64,000 nucleotides of DNA from Pollutimonas sp036675275. Lineage in GTDB: Bacteria; Pseudomonadota; Gammaproteobacteria; Burkholderiales; Burkholderiaceae_B. The notes beneath the pieces were generated by a model. It was not told the DNA's origin and did no database searches. It saw only the letters and a list, made by a program, of their open reading frames with translations. The stretch is from the NCBI GenBank assembly GCA_036675275.1, contig JAKFFG010000026.1, positions 1-64,000 of the forward strand, read 5' to 3'. The translations under genes were made by a program, and so were the position numbers. This document shows positions 16,030 to 24,798 of the stretch, in pieces (position 1 is the stretch's first letter; each line of letters begins with the position of its first letter).

Positions 16030-17433
16030 ATGCACAAACCAGAACGACGCGCGGACAGCGGCCCGAATACGTGGGCGGCAGAAGTACGCGCCTCGCTCAC
16101 TTTGGGATGGCCGCTCATTCTGACCAATCTGGCGCAGATTGCATTGGTCACCACCGATATCATCTATATGGGCCAATTGGGCCCGGATGCCCTGGCAGCC
16201 GGATCGCTTGCCGCCAGCCTCTATCACACCGTCATGATCTTCAGCATGGGCCTGGTGTCGGCCACCATTCCAATGCTGGCAACAACACTGGGCCGACGAC
16301 GCAATGCGGTCCGGGAGGTCAGGTGCACAGTTCGCCAGGGCTTATGGACGGCAGTGCTGATCTGCATACCGGCCTGGCTGATGCTGTGGCAAGCCGAGCA
16401 TATCCTGATCTTCATGGGGCAGGACCCCGCCATGGTTGCAAAGTCCATGGAGTTCATGCGCACACTCCAGTGGGCCCTGCTTCCTTATCTGGGCTATATC
16501 GTGCTTCGCTCTTTCCTGGCCGCTATGGAGCGGCCAGCATGGACTTTGCTCGTGGCCGGAACAGCCATTGCTTTCAACGCCCTGGCCGGATGGCTGCTCA
16601 TCTTCGGCCACTGGGGTTTTCCCGCGCTGGGGCTGGAAGGCGCCGGGATTGCCAGTACGTGCTCGAGCGCCATGATGTTCCTGGGCCTCATGCTTGTGGT
16701 CAGGCGCCACAAGCGCTTTCGGCGCTACCATTTGATGGGCAAAATCTGGCGTGCCGACTTCCCGCGGCTGGCGGAGTTATGGCGGCTCGGGATCCCTATC
16801 GCGGTCACCTTTACGCTGGAAACCATGGTGTTCTATGCGGCTGTCGTCATGATGGGAATACTGGGCACTGAGGCCCTGGCTGCGCACGCCATCGCGATGC
16901 AGGTCGCATCTATTTCTTTTATGGTTCCGCTGGGCTTCGGGCAGGTAGCCACCATACGCGTGGGGCTTGCCGCCGGCCGCGGACAAACCGCCCGGATGTT
17001 GCGGGCAGGATGGACCGCGTATGCGTTGGGGGTCGGTTTCATGGGTGTTGCCGCCATGCTGATGTGGCTGGCTCCTTCGACCCTCATCGGATTCTTCCTG
17101 GACACCACGCTTGCTGAAAACGTACAGGTCGTACAGTTGGCTGTTCAGTTTCTGGCGTGGGCCGCATTGTTTCAACTGGCAGACGGCGCGCAGGCGGTAA
17201 GCGCCGGCATGCTGCGCGGCCTGCACGACACCCGCGTGCCCATGGCGCTGGCCGCCTTCGGCTACTGGATTCTGGGTGTGCCCATAGGAGCCTTCCTCGC
17301 TTTCGTCGTGGGTTGGGGCGGCGTGGGAGTATGGATGGGCCTGGCCACCGGGCTGACCGTGGTGGCGTTCCTGTTAACGCGGCGCTGGATCAGGCGCACC
17401 CGGCCCGGCTTCCGACGGGGCGATGCTTATTAA
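16030..17433 (+). CDS. MATE family efflux transporter (NorM-like)
   Basis: A 467-residue membrane protein with about twelve helices in two MatE halves. It shows the opening LGWPLILTNLAQIALVTTDIIYMGQLG (conserved P, Q and D in helices 1-2) and the second-half GIPIAVTFTLETMVFYAAVVMMG. MATE exporters expel cationic drugs and metabolites using Na+ or H+ gradients. A TTG at 15991 would add 13 residues, but the ATG at 16030 fits the family start better. The last 60 bp overlap the convergent LysR gene on the other strand. Confidence 0.92.
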   Translation: MHKPERRADSGPNTWAAEVRASLTLGWPLILTNLAQIALVTTDIIYMGQLGPDALAAGSLAASLYHTVMIFSMGLVSATIPMLATTLGRRRNAVREVRCTVRQGLWTAVLICIPAWLMLWQAEHILIFMGQDPAMVAKSMEFMRTLQWALLPYLGYIVLRSFLAAMERPAWTLLVAGTAIAFNALAGWLLIFGHWGFPALGLEGAGIASTCSSAMMFLGLMLVVRRHKRFRRYHLMGKIWRADFPRLAELWRLGIPIAVTFTLETMVFYAAVVMMGILGTEALAAHAIAMQVASISFMVPLGFGQVATIRVGLAAGRGQTARMLRAGWTAYALGVGFMGVAAMLMWLAPSTLIGFFLDTTLAENVQVVQLAVQFLAWAALFQLADGAQAVSAGMLRGLHDTRVPMALAAFGYWILGVPIGAFLAFVVGWGGVGVWMGLATGLTVVAFLLTRRWIRRTRPGFRRGDAY

Positions 17434-18312
17434 GTGCTTAACCAGCAAGTCGGCGGCCAGCGACAAAGGCGCCTCGCCGCGATAGCAGATCGCAAACCGT
17501 CGCCGCGCCCAGGAGTCATTCAAGGGAATCACCCGCAGGCTTCGAACATTGGCATAGACTTGCGCCACTTCCACCGGCACCACGCTGATGGCAAGATTGG
17601 CCAGCACCACGCGCAGAACCGCATTCAGGTTCGAGACGAAAACACGTTCGACAAGTTGCCGCCCCATCAGCACGGCCTGCCGTTTGAGCATCATCTGCAC
17701 CGCACTTGCCGACGACAGGCTGACATGCTCGTAATCCAGCGATGCCTCGAAATCCACGGATTCGAGCGATGCCAGAGGATGATCGGGATGCACGACGACT
17801 GCAAGGCGGTCCGTGCGGTACGGCAATGTCTCTAGACCCTGGAAGTCGGCGACATCCCAGCAAATTCCTATGGATGCCACCCCTTCCTTGATCCCCCTGA
17901 TTACATCGGCGCTCAGCCGCTCTTCGATATCTATCTGTATCGTCCGGTAGTCGGGATTCTGCAGAAATACGGCGAGATCCTCCGGCAGCGACTCCGCCAG
18001 CACTGAGGCGGTTGCGAGGATACGCACCTGGCCCTTCACGCCAGCCGCATAGGACTGCATGTCCCGGCGTATCCGTTCGGCGCTCGCGAGCATGGCGCGC
18101 GCATGTTCAAGCAGGGTTTCGCCGGCGGCAGTAGGAACGACCCCGTGGCGCCGACGTGTGAACAGGCGCACTCCCAGCGCTTCTTCCAGGGCGGCGAGAC
18201 GCTTGCTTACCGCCGAGCCGACAATATTCGACTGGTCGGCCGCCCGTGCAATGCTGCGCATCTCGCATACGGCTACAAAAAGACGCAAGCTCGTAAGGTC
18301 AAGGTCCCGCAT
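17374..18312 (-). CDS. LysR-family transcriptional regulator
   Basis: A 312-residue LysR regulator. The N-terminal winged helix-turn-helix (LTSLRLFVAVCEMRSIARAADQ, then SAVSKRLAALEEALGVRLF) is followed by the linker helix and a periplasmic-binding-like effector domain with REVGxx-type strands (VRILATASVLAESLPEDLAVF). It is divergent from the lyase/CoA-transferase fusion gene, the usual layout for a LysR protein and its target. A T-N11-A dyad lies in the shared intergenic region. The effector is unknown; a CoA-pathway substrate is the likely guess. The 3' end overlaps the MATE gene by 60 bp in antisense. Confidence 0.92.
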   Translation of the reverse strand: MRDLDLTSLRLFVAVCEMRSIARAADQSNIVGSAVSKRLAALEEALGVRLFTRRRHGVVPTAAGETLLEHARAMLASAERIRRDMQSYAAGVKGQVRILATASVLAESLPEDLAVFLQNPDYRTIQIDIEERLSADVIRGIKEGVASIGICWDVADFQGLETLPYRTDRLAVVVHPDHPLASLESVDFEASLDYEHVSLSSASAVQMMLKRQAVLMGRQLVERVFVSNLNAVLRVVLANLAISVVPVEVAQVYANVRSLRVIPLNDSWARRRFAICYRGEAPLSLAADLLVKHLISIAPSEAGPGAPDPAPR

Positions 18313-18348
18313 TTTCGCGCCTCGGGATGTTCAGGACGAATCTATGAT

Positions 18349-18363
18349 ATTCCAATCGGGAAT
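18349..18363. promoter_or_regulatory. Candidate LysR-type operator (T-N11-A dyad)
   Basis: ATTCCAATCGGGAAT is a perfect 5-bp inverted repeat with a 5-base spacer and contains the T-N11-A pattern. It lies 37 bp upstream of the lysR start and 84 bp before the fusion gene, as expected for a LysR recognition site that autoregulates and activates divergently. Confidence 0.5.
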
Positions 18364-18446
18364 CTTTAGGCTTCTAAAATTGACAAGTATATATCCCCGA
18401 GAACATCTAAGATGGCAGCAGGCAAATTCTCTCTGGCAGAACTGAT

Positions 18447-20624
18447 ATGGCAGCATTCGAAGCGCGACACTTCTCTCCCCTTTCATGGCCGCGTGTAGCC
18501 GTTATACGCGAGGTAGGTCTGCGGGACGGCTTGCAAAGCATTGCACGCACGCTATCGACAGACCACAAAATAGAGTGGATACGCGGCGCCCACGCCGCCG
18601 GGCAGCGCGAGCTTGAAGTGGGCTCCTTCGTTCCGGCCCGCTTGCTGCCTCAGTTGGCCGACACGCGGCAATTGGTGGAATTCGCCAAGACGCTGCCCGA
18701 CTTGTTGGTATCGGTACTCGTACCGAATATGCGCGGGGCGGAAGATGCCATGGCCGCGGGCGCGGACCTGATGATGGTCCCTCTCTCGGCCAGCCATGCT
18801 CACAGCATGGCCAATCTGCGCAAGACACCCGACGAAGTCGTGGCCGAGGTGGCCCGCATACGCGCTGCCAGGGATGCATCGGGCTCGCGCACCATCATTG
18901 AAGCGGGCGTTGGAACGGCATTTGGATGCACGCTGCAGGGCGAGGTCGAAGCCGCCGAGGTATTGCGCCTGATGCAGGCTCTGTTGGATGCCGGCGCGGA
19001 CCGGGTCAGCCTGGCCGACACCGTCGGCTACGCCAACCCCGCAATGGTCGATGCCCTCTTTTGCCAGGCCTTGAGAATTGCCGGCGGACGACTTCATGGC
19101 GCCCATTTTCACGATACGCGGGGCCTGGGCCTGGCCAATGTCGTCGCCGCCCTCAGGGTTGGCATCACTTCGTTTGACGCTTGCCTGGCAGGCATCGGAG
19201 GCTGTCCCCATGCGCCGGGAGCAAGCGGGAATGTCGCCACTGAAGACTTGGCCTTCATGCTGGAAGGCATGGGCATCGCCACGCATCTGGACATGCCGCG
19301 CCTGCTCGCGCTGCGAGAGCAAGTCGCACTATGGCTGGAAGGCGAGACTTTGCATGGCACCCTGTCGCGGGCCGGGCTGCCCAAGACATTTGCGCCGGCG
19401 CCAGTTCGCCAGCCCGCGCCGATTCGCGAACCGGCGCCGCGGCGGCTGCCGCTGGAAGGACTGCGGGTGGTCGAATTCACGCATATGGTCATGGGCCCGA
19501 CCTGCGGCCTCGTGCTGGCCGACCTGGGCGCGGAAGTCATCAAGGTCGAGCCTGTCGACGGCGACCGTACGCGCCACCTGCTAGGCGCTGGAGCCGGTTT
19601 TTTTCCGATGTTCAATCGGAACAAGAAAAGCATCGCCGTGAACCTGCATACGCCGGAAGGCGTCGAGGTGGCGCGCAAACTGGCCAGCAGTGCGGACATT
19701 GTTGCCGAGAACTTCCGGCCCGGGATGATGAAAAAATACGGCCTGGACTACGCGACGCTCAGCGCCAGCAACCCCGGACTCATTTACGCGAGCCTGAAGG
19801 GATTTCTGCCTGGGCCGTACGAATCGCGCACCGCGCTGGATGAAGTCGTGCAAATGATGGGAGGCCTGGCCTACATGACCGGCCGCCCGGGAGACCCCTT
19901 GCGCGCCGGCACCAGCGTCAATGACATCATGGGCGGAATGTTCGGCGCCATCGGGATTCTTGCCGCGCTGATAGAGCGCGGCACCACCGGCAAGGGGCAG
20001 GAAGTCCAGTCGGCCCTGTTTGAAAACAATATCTTCCTCGTCGGCCAGCATATGCTGCAGTATGCCATTACGGGCGTGGCGGCCGCGCCCATGCCCGAAC
20101 GGATTTCCGCCTGGGCGCTCTACGATGTCTTCACCGTGAAAAACCAGGAGCAGATATTCCTGGCCGCGGTCAGCGATGCCCAATGGAAAGTCTTCTGCAA
20201 CGCACTGGGCTACACCGATCTGCTGTCAAGGCCCGAACTGGCAAGCAACAATGATCGCGTCCGGCTGCGTCCGGCGCTGCTGGCCGACCTGCGGGCGCGG
20301 CTGGCTTCGTATACCGCTGCGGAACTGTCCGAAATCTTTGAAAAGCATGGATTGCCATTCGCTCCCATAGTCAAACCGGAAGACCTGTTCGACGACCCGC
20401 ACCTTCAGGCCACTGGCGGCTTGGCCGAAGTACGGCTCACGGACGGCGAACGTGCCGGACAGACCACGCGCGCGGCCTTGCTGCCGCTGACCATGACGGG
20501 CCAACGCCTGGGGGTCCGCAGCAATCCCCCGACGCTGGGCCAACACACCGGCGAACTACTCGCCGCCCTGGGCTATGGCGAAGCTGAAATACAGAATCTG
20601 CTGAGCCAAAAGGCCGTTGGATAA
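18447..20624 (+). CDS. HMG-CoA-lyase-like / class III CoA-transferase fusion protein
   Basis: A single 725-residue frame encodes two enzymes. Residues about 15-310 form an HMG-CoA-lyase TIM barrel: REVGLRDGLQ with catalytic R26/D27, metal ligands H220 and H222 in HFHDTRG, and the catalytic loop cysteine C253 in GIGGCPHAPGASGN. A Pro/Ala/Arg linker follows (about 317-335). Residues about 337-725 form a CaiB/BaiF class III CoA-transferase, starting LEGLRVVEFTHMVMGPTCG, with the nucleophilic aspartate D465 in ALDEVVQMMGG. All main catalytic residues of both halves are present, and no frameshift is visible. Inferred role: loading CoA onto a 3-hydroxy-dicarboxylate and cleaving it to acetyl-CoA or pyruvate plus a ketoacid. 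Neighbours are a LysR regulator and a Bug carboxylate receptor. The substrate is not known. Confidence 0.88.
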   Translation: MAAFEARHFSPLSWPRVAVIREVGLRDGLQSIARTLSTDHKIEWIRGAHAAGQRELEVGSFVPARLLPQLADTRQLVEFAKTLPDLLVSVLVPNMRGAEDAMAAGADLMMVPLSASHAHSMANLRKTPDEVVAEVARIRAARDASGSRTIIEAGVGTAFGCTLQGEVEAAEVLRLMQALLDAGADRVSLADTVGYANPAMVDALFCQALRIAGGRLHGAHFHDTRGLGLANVVAALRVGITSFDACLAGIGGCPHAPGASGNVATEDLAFMLEGMGIATHLDMPRLLALREQVALWLEGETLHGTLSRAGLPKTFAPAPVRQPAPIREPAPRRLPLEGLRVVEFTHMVMGPTCGLVLADLGAEVIKVEPVDGDRTRHLLGAGAGFFPMFNRNKKSIAVNLHTPEGVEVARKLASSADIVAENFRPGMMKKYGLDYATLSASNPGLIYASLKGFLPGPYESRTALDEVVQMMGGLAYMTGRPGDPLRAGTSVNDIMGGMFGAIGILAALIERGTTGKGQEVQSALFENNIFLVGQHMLQYAITGVAAAPMPERISAWALYDVFTVKNQEQIFLAAVSDAQWKVFCNALGYTDLLSRPELASNNDRVRLRPALLADLRARLASYTAAELSEIFEKHGLPFAPIVKPEDLFDDPHLQATGGLAEVRLTDGERAGQTTRAALLPLTMTGQRLGVRSNPPTLGQHTGELLAALGYGEAEIQNLLSQKAVG

Positions 20625-20669
20625 ATTCCTGTCCATTACATCCATCACTACAAAACAACGGAGACTTCA

Positions 20670-21686
20670 ATGAATAACTCGACAAACAATTTCACACGAC
20701 GCCAGTTGCTGGGGTGTTTGGGCGCAGCCGCACTGATTTCACCATTTTCTGCCTTCGCACAGAGCAGCGGCTCCCGAAGCAACGGCTCCCGAAGCGACCG
20801 GCCGATCAGCTTTATCCTGCCTGTAGGCGCCGGATCCGGCGTCGACACAATCGTGCGCGCGGCAGGCCCGGCATTGTCCGAGGCGCTGCGGCACACCGTC
20901 GTCATCGAGAACCGGCCTGGCGCTGGAGGCATTGTGGGTACATCCGCGGTAGTCAAGGCCAACCCCGATGGCTTTACGCTAAGCGTCGTATCGAACAATC
21001 ACGTCATCTACCCCAGCGTCTACAAGACGGTACCTTTCGATCCTATTGCCGACATCACGCCAATAACGGTCATCGGTTCCACGCCTTTTGTTCTGGTGGT
21101 CAACCCGAAAAAGCTTCCCGTCGGCAACGTTAAGGAAATGGTTGCGCTGCTGAAGAAGAGTCCCGGACACTACAATTTCGCATCGTCGGGCAACGGCACT
21201 GTCCTGCATCTTGCAGCTGAGATGTTCGTCGACCAGGCCGGTGCGGACGCGCGCCACATACCTTATAAAGGCGTCGGGCCCATGATTACCGATCTTATGA
21301 GCGGACAGGTGGATTTCGGCGTGCTGTCGCTTCCTTCGGTAAGACCTCATCTGGATAGCGGCAGTCTGCGCGCGGTGGGCGTCGGCGGCAAGGCTCGGCT
21401 GCCTTCTTTGCCCGACGTGCCGACCATCGCCGAACAGGGCCTTCCCGATTACGATATGACGGGCTGGTTCGCGGCGGTCGGCCCCGCAGGGCTGTCCAAC
21501 GCGCAGGTAGAGGAAATCTACAAGAGCATTGCACAGGCTTTCAAGGACCCCGGCGTCCAGAAAAGCATGGAGTCGCAGGGCAACACCATCACGCTTACGC
21601 CACCGGACGAAACCGCTGCCTATTTCCGCTCGGAATTGAAAAAATACGCTGCTGTTGTGAAGCAGGCCGGCATAGCGCTCAAGTGA
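20670..21686 (+). CDS. Bug/TctC-family periplasmic substrate-binding protein
   Basis: A 338-residue solute receptor of the tripartite tricarboxylate transporter family that is hugely expanded in Alcaligenaceae. The N-terminus carries a Tat-like TRRQLLGCLG signal followed by ISPFSAFAQ. The mature part begins with the family opening RPISFILPVGAGSGVDTIVRAAGPALSEAL and IENRPGAGGIVGTSAVVKANPDG. The ligand-contact loop is near FASSGNGTVLHLAAEMF and IPYKGVGPMITDLMSGQVDFG. It is 45 bp behind the fusion gene with a clean ACGGAGACTTCA ribosome-binding site, so it probably delivers that enzyme's carboxylate substrate to a TctAB permease encoded elsewhere. Confidence 0.93.
   Translation: MNNSTNNFTRRQLLGCLGAAALISPFSAFAQSSGSRSNGSRSDRPISFILPVGAGSGVDTIVRAAGPALSEALRHTVVIENRPGAGGIVGTSAVVKANPDGFTLSVVSNNHVIYPSVYKTVPFDPIADITPITVIGSTPFVLVVNPKKLPVGNVKEMVALLKKSPGHYNFASSGNGTVLHLAAEMFVDQAGADARHIPYKGVGPMITDLMSGQVDFGVLSLPSVRPHLDSGSLRAVGVGGKARLPSLPDVPTIAEQGLPDYDMTGWFAAVGPAGLSNAQVEEIYKSIAQAFKDPGVQKSMESQGNTITLTPPDETAAYFRSELKKYAAVVKQAGIALK
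20768..20795 (+). repeat. Two 13-bp direct repeats just after the Bug signal peptide
   Basis: CGGCTCCCGAAGC occurs at 20768-20780 and 20783-20795 with a 15-bp period and codes for the duplicated GSRS in SSGSRSNGSRSD. It is an in-frame micro-duplication at the signal cleavage junction. Confidence 0.75.
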
Positions 21687-21740
21687 CGGGCTGCGTCGCT
21701 GCGTTAATATCTGCAGACCAGCAAACCGAAGAGGAATACC

Positions 21741-22748
21741 ATGCAATATCGACGTCTCGGCAGCAGCAATTTGAAAGTCTCGGCCCTTTGCCTGGGGTCC
21801 ATGATGTTTGGCGACCAGACAGACTTCGACGAGGCGCAGAACATTGTCGCCTCGGCGCATGAGCATGGCGTGAACTTTATCGATACGGCCGACGTCTATA
21901 GCAAGGGCGGTTCGGAACAAATGGTGGGCAAGCTCCTGTCGGCCAAGCGCCACGACTGGATACTGGCCACCAAGCTGGGCAATTCCATGAGCAGGCAACC
22001 GAATCAATCGCATTATTCGCGGCACTGGATGATGCGGGAGGTCGACAACAGCCTGCAGCGCCTCGCGACCGACCATATCGATATTCTGTACATGCACCGC
22101 GATTTCCATGACGAGAATCTCGACGAGGCCGTGCGCACCATGGGGGACCTCATACGCGCCGGAAAAATACGGGCATTCGGTGTCTCGAACTTCAGGGGTT
22201 GGCGCATTGCCGAAATCGTGCGCTTGTGTGAAAGGGCCAACGTGCCCCAACCCGTGGTCTGCCAGCCGTACTACAACCTGCTCAATCGCGGCCCCGAAAC
22301 CGAAATACTGCCAGCTTGCGGCCATTATGGCCTGGGCGTGGTGCCGTACAGCCCCATTGCGCGCGGCGTCCTCACGGGCAAATATCAACCGGGCCAGACG
22401 CCTGCCGAAGATAGCCGTGCGGGACGAGGCGACCGGCGGATCCTGGAAACCGAATTTCGCGAGGAATCATTGCTGATTGCCCAGAAGCTGCAGCAGCATT
22501 GCCAGGCGCGCGGAATAAAGCTGGGCCAGTTTGCCACCGCATGGGTCCTGGCCAATCGCCACATAAGCGCCGTGATCGCCGGGCCGCGCACGCTGGCGCA
22601 AATGGAAGACTACTACCCCGCCGTCGACGTCGAAATCACCGCCGAGGAAGAGGCCCTGGTCGACAGCCTGGTAGCACCGGGGCATGCATCCACCCCGGGT
22701 TATAACGATCCCAGCTACCCGTTCTTTGGCAGACGCGAGCCGGCGTAA
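21741..22748 (+). CDS. Aldo/keto reductase
   Basis: A 335-residue NADPH-dependent oxidoreductase with a TIM-barrel fold. The catalytic tetrad is visible: Asp and Tyr in FIDTADVYSKGGSE, Lys in ILATKLGN, and His in ILYMHRDF. The C-terminal nucleotide-binding segment is near ISAVIAGPRTLAQMED. The subfamily is close to the YajO/potassium-channel-beta group that reduces aldehydes and ketones. It follows the Bug gene by 54 bp and may belong to the same operon; its substrate cannot be read from sequence. Confidence 0.92.
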   Translation: MQYRRLGSSNLKVSALCLGSMMFGDQTDFDEAQNIVASAHEHGVNFIDTADVYSKGGSEQMVGKLLSAKRHDWILATKLGNSMSRQPNQSHYSRHWMMREVDNSLQRLATDHIDILYMHRDFHDENLDEAVRTMGDLIRAGKIRAFGVSNFRGWRIAEIVRLCERANVPQPVVCQPYYNLLNRGPETEILPACGHYGLGVVPYSPIARGVLTGKYQPGQTPAEDSRAGRGDRRILETEFREESLLIAQKLQQHCQARGIKLGQFATAWVLANRHISAVIAGPRTLAQMEDYYPAVDVEITAEEEALVDSLVAPGHASTPGYNDPSYPFFGRREPA

Positions 22749-22756
22749 GACTCACC

Positions 22757-22776
22757 GCGCCAGCCCAGGCTGGCGC
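22757..22776. terminator. Bidirectional hairpin between convergent genes
   Basis: GCGCCAGC and GCTGGCGC form a perfect 8-bp stem with a CCAG loop in the 32-bp gap between the aldo/keto reductase and BMP-protein genes. No T run is present, so its terminator activity is only suggested by position. Confidence 0.45.
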
Positions 22777-22780
22777 TCGA

Positions 22781-23872
22781 TTACTTTGTAGGCAGTTGTC
22801 CGACCACGCCTTCGACGTAGTAGTTCATCTTGTTCAAGCCGGCGTCGTCCATCGTGCCGGATTCAAGTTGTACTTTGCCTTGATTGTCTTTGACAGGACC
22901 CGCAAACGGAGACAGCGTCCCGGCAACGATTTCGGCCTGCTTGTCGGCAACCAGTTTTTTCAGGTCGTCAGGCACGGCGGGGCCGAAGCCTTCGATGGCG
23001 ACCATGCCATCCTTGATACCGCCCCATGTGGAGCTGGTTTTCCAGGTGCCGTTCAAAACGTCCTGCGCCTGTTTGGTGAAATACTTGCCCCAGTGATGGG
23101 TCACTGCCGCAAGCTGCGCCTTCGGACCGAATTCTTTCATGTCGGAATGGTAGGCAATGGCGTACTTGCCTTTCTCTTCAGCAGCCTGAACGGTGGCGGT
23201 GGAATCGGTATGGTGGGTAACGATATCGGCCCCCTGACCAATCAGCGCCAGCGCGGCATCGCGTTCCTTGCCCGGATCGAACCAGCTGTTCACCCAGATG
23301 ACGCGCACTTCGGCATCAGGATTGACGCTGCGCATGCCGCGTGTAAATGCATTGATGCCCTGCAACACCTCGGGAATGGCAAAAGCGCCGACATAACCGG
23401 CGACATTGGACTTGGTCATCTTCCCGGCGATGATGCCTGACAGATAACGGGCTTCGTAGAAGCGTGCGTTGGTCGTCGCTACGTTGGGCGCCGTCTTGTA
23501 ACCCGTGGAATGCACGAATTTCACGTCGGGAAACTGCCTTGCCACCTTGAGCGTCGGATTCATGAAGCCGAACGACGTCGAGAAGATCAGCTTGTTGCCC
23601 TGCTTCGCAAGATCGCGTATGACGCGCTCCGCGTCAGCGCTTTCGGGAACGTCCTCGACGTATTGCGTCTGGATCTTGTCTCCGAGATTCTTTTCCATTT
23701 CTTTGCGGCCCAGGTCCTGCTGCCACGTCCAGCCGGCTTCTCCGATGGGGCTGACGTAGACGAAGCCCACTTTCAGCGGCTCCTTATCGGCAGCGTTGGC
23801 GGCCGGAATCGAGACGATGGCGGGCAAGACCGCCAATGCGCACAAGGCTTTGCGTATGAATTTTGCAGACAT
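22781..23872 (-). CDS. BMP/PnrA-like ABC transporter substrate-binding protein (probable nucleoside receptor)
   Basis: A 363-residue exported protein with a signal peptide (LCALAVLPAIVSIPAANA). The BMP-family opening KVGFVYVSPIGEAGWTWQQDLGRKEME is followed by FSTSFGFMNPTLKVARQFPDVKFVH, and GYVGAFAIPEVLQGINAFTRGM near the middle. BMP proteins bind purine nucleosides or related compounds. No lipobox cysteine is present at the processing site, so it should be a soluble periplasmic protein. The two permease genes and the ATPase gene lie directly upstream on the same strand, giving ATPase-permease-permease-receptor order. Confidence 0.92.
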   Translation of the reverse strand: MSAKFIRKALCALAVLPAIVSIPAANAADKEPLKVGFVYVSPIGEAGWTWQQDLGRKEMEKNLGDKIQTQYVEDVPESADAERVIRDLAKQGNKLIFSTSFGFMNPTLKVARQFPDVKFVHSTGYKTAPNVATTNARFYEARYLSGIIAGKMTKSNVAGYVGAFAIPEVLQGINAFTRGMRSVNPDAEVRVIWVNSWFDPGKERDAALALIGQGADIVTHHTDSTATVQAAEEKGKYAIAYHSDMKEFGPKAQLAAVTHHWGKYFTKQAQDVLNGTWKTSSTWGGIKDGMVAIEGFGPAVPDDLKKLVADKQAEIVAGTLSPFAGPVKDNQGKVQLESGTMDDAGLNKMNYYVEGVVGQLPTK

Positions 23873-23880
23873 GAGTATCC

Positions 23881-24798
23881 TCAGGAGTTCGGGTTAAAGT
23901 TTTTGCCCAGCGACGCAGGCATGTTCAGCCTGATCCAGCCTGCGTTTCGGGAAATCAGGACCAGTACCAGTATGGTTGCCAGGTAAGGCAACATGGACAG
24001 GAGTTGGGAAGCTATGGGCACTCCGAGCGCCTGCATATGGTAGGAAAGAATCGTGATTCCGCCAAATAAATAAGCGCCTGCAAGCACTCGAACGGGACGC
24101 CACGTGGCAAAGGTCGTCAAGGCCAGCGCTATCCAGCCGCGGCCGGCGACCATGCCTTCAACCCACATGGGTGTGTACACCAACGACATGAATGCGCCGG
24201 CCAGTCCGCAGCAGGCGCCGCCAAACAATAATGCGCCCAGGCGGATGCGGCGCACGTTGTAACCCAATGAATGCGCCGATGCGGGCGACTCGCCCACCGC
24301 GCGCAGGATAAGGCCCGCGCGGCTGCGGCTGAGCACCCACGCTATGGCAAGGCAGAGTCCCCATGAGAGGTACACCATGAAATGGTGCTGGAATACGGCT
24401 TCGCCGAGAAAGGGAATATCCTGCAGCAACGGAATGCCGTAATCACCAGGCTGCAGGGTCTTGCCGACGTAGTCTATGCCCAGATACGCGGAGGCTCCGG
24501 CGCCAAACAGCGACAAAGCCAGGCCGGTGGCTACTTGGTTAGCACCCAGCCATACGGTCAGCCAGGCAAAGAAACCGGCCAGGACCATGCCCGCCCCGGC
24601 GCCTGCAAGAAACCCCAGGCCGACGCTACCCGAGTCGACGGCCGTCGCGAAGCCCAGGACGGCCGCCATCAGCATCATGCCCTCGGATCCCAGGTTGATG
24701 ACTCCCGACTTCTCGTTGACCAGCAGGCCTAATGCAGCCAGCATCAACGGCGTACCGGCAATGATGGCCGAAGCAATGAGCGGCGCCAATGCATCCAT
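23881..24798 (-). CDS. BMP-type ABC transporter permease, second subunit (NupC/YufQ-like)
   Basis: A 305-residue permease of the branched-chain-amino-acid/monosaccharide superfamily in its nucleoside-importer subgroup. It shows LLVNEKSGVINLGSEGMMLMAAVLGFATA near the start and RAVGESPASAHSLGYNVRRIR before a Gly/Ala-rich helix pair. Eight or more hydrophobic helices are visible. Its start codon overlaps the end of the first permease gene by one base, and it ends 8 bp before the receptor gene, so all four genes read as one operon. Confidence 0.9.
   Translation of the reverse strand: MDALAPLIASAIIAGTPLMLAALGLLVNEKSGVINLGSEGMMLMAAVLGFATAVDSGSVGLGFLAGAGAGMVLAGFFAWLTVWLGANQVATGLALSLFGAGASAYLGIDYVGKTLQPGDYGIPLLQDIPFLGEAVFQHHFMVYLSWGLCLAIAWVLSRSRAGLILRAVGESPASAHSLGYNVRRIRLGALLFGGACCGLAGAFMSLVYTPMWVEGMVAGRGWIALALTTFATWRPVRVLAGAYLFGGITILSYHMQALGVPIASQLLSMLPYLATILVLVLISRNAGWIRLNMPASLGKNFNPNS

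Noticed and set aside
15414..16871. 485-codon open frame on the + strand spanning the thioesterase and MATE genes
   Set aside because: It overlaps two well-supported genes in another frame, and its Gly/Arg/His-rich product has no domain.
20979..22388. 469-codon minus-strand frame opposite the Bug and aldo/keto reductase genes
   Set aside because: Antisense shadow of two genes with clear family motifs; its product matches nothing recognisable.
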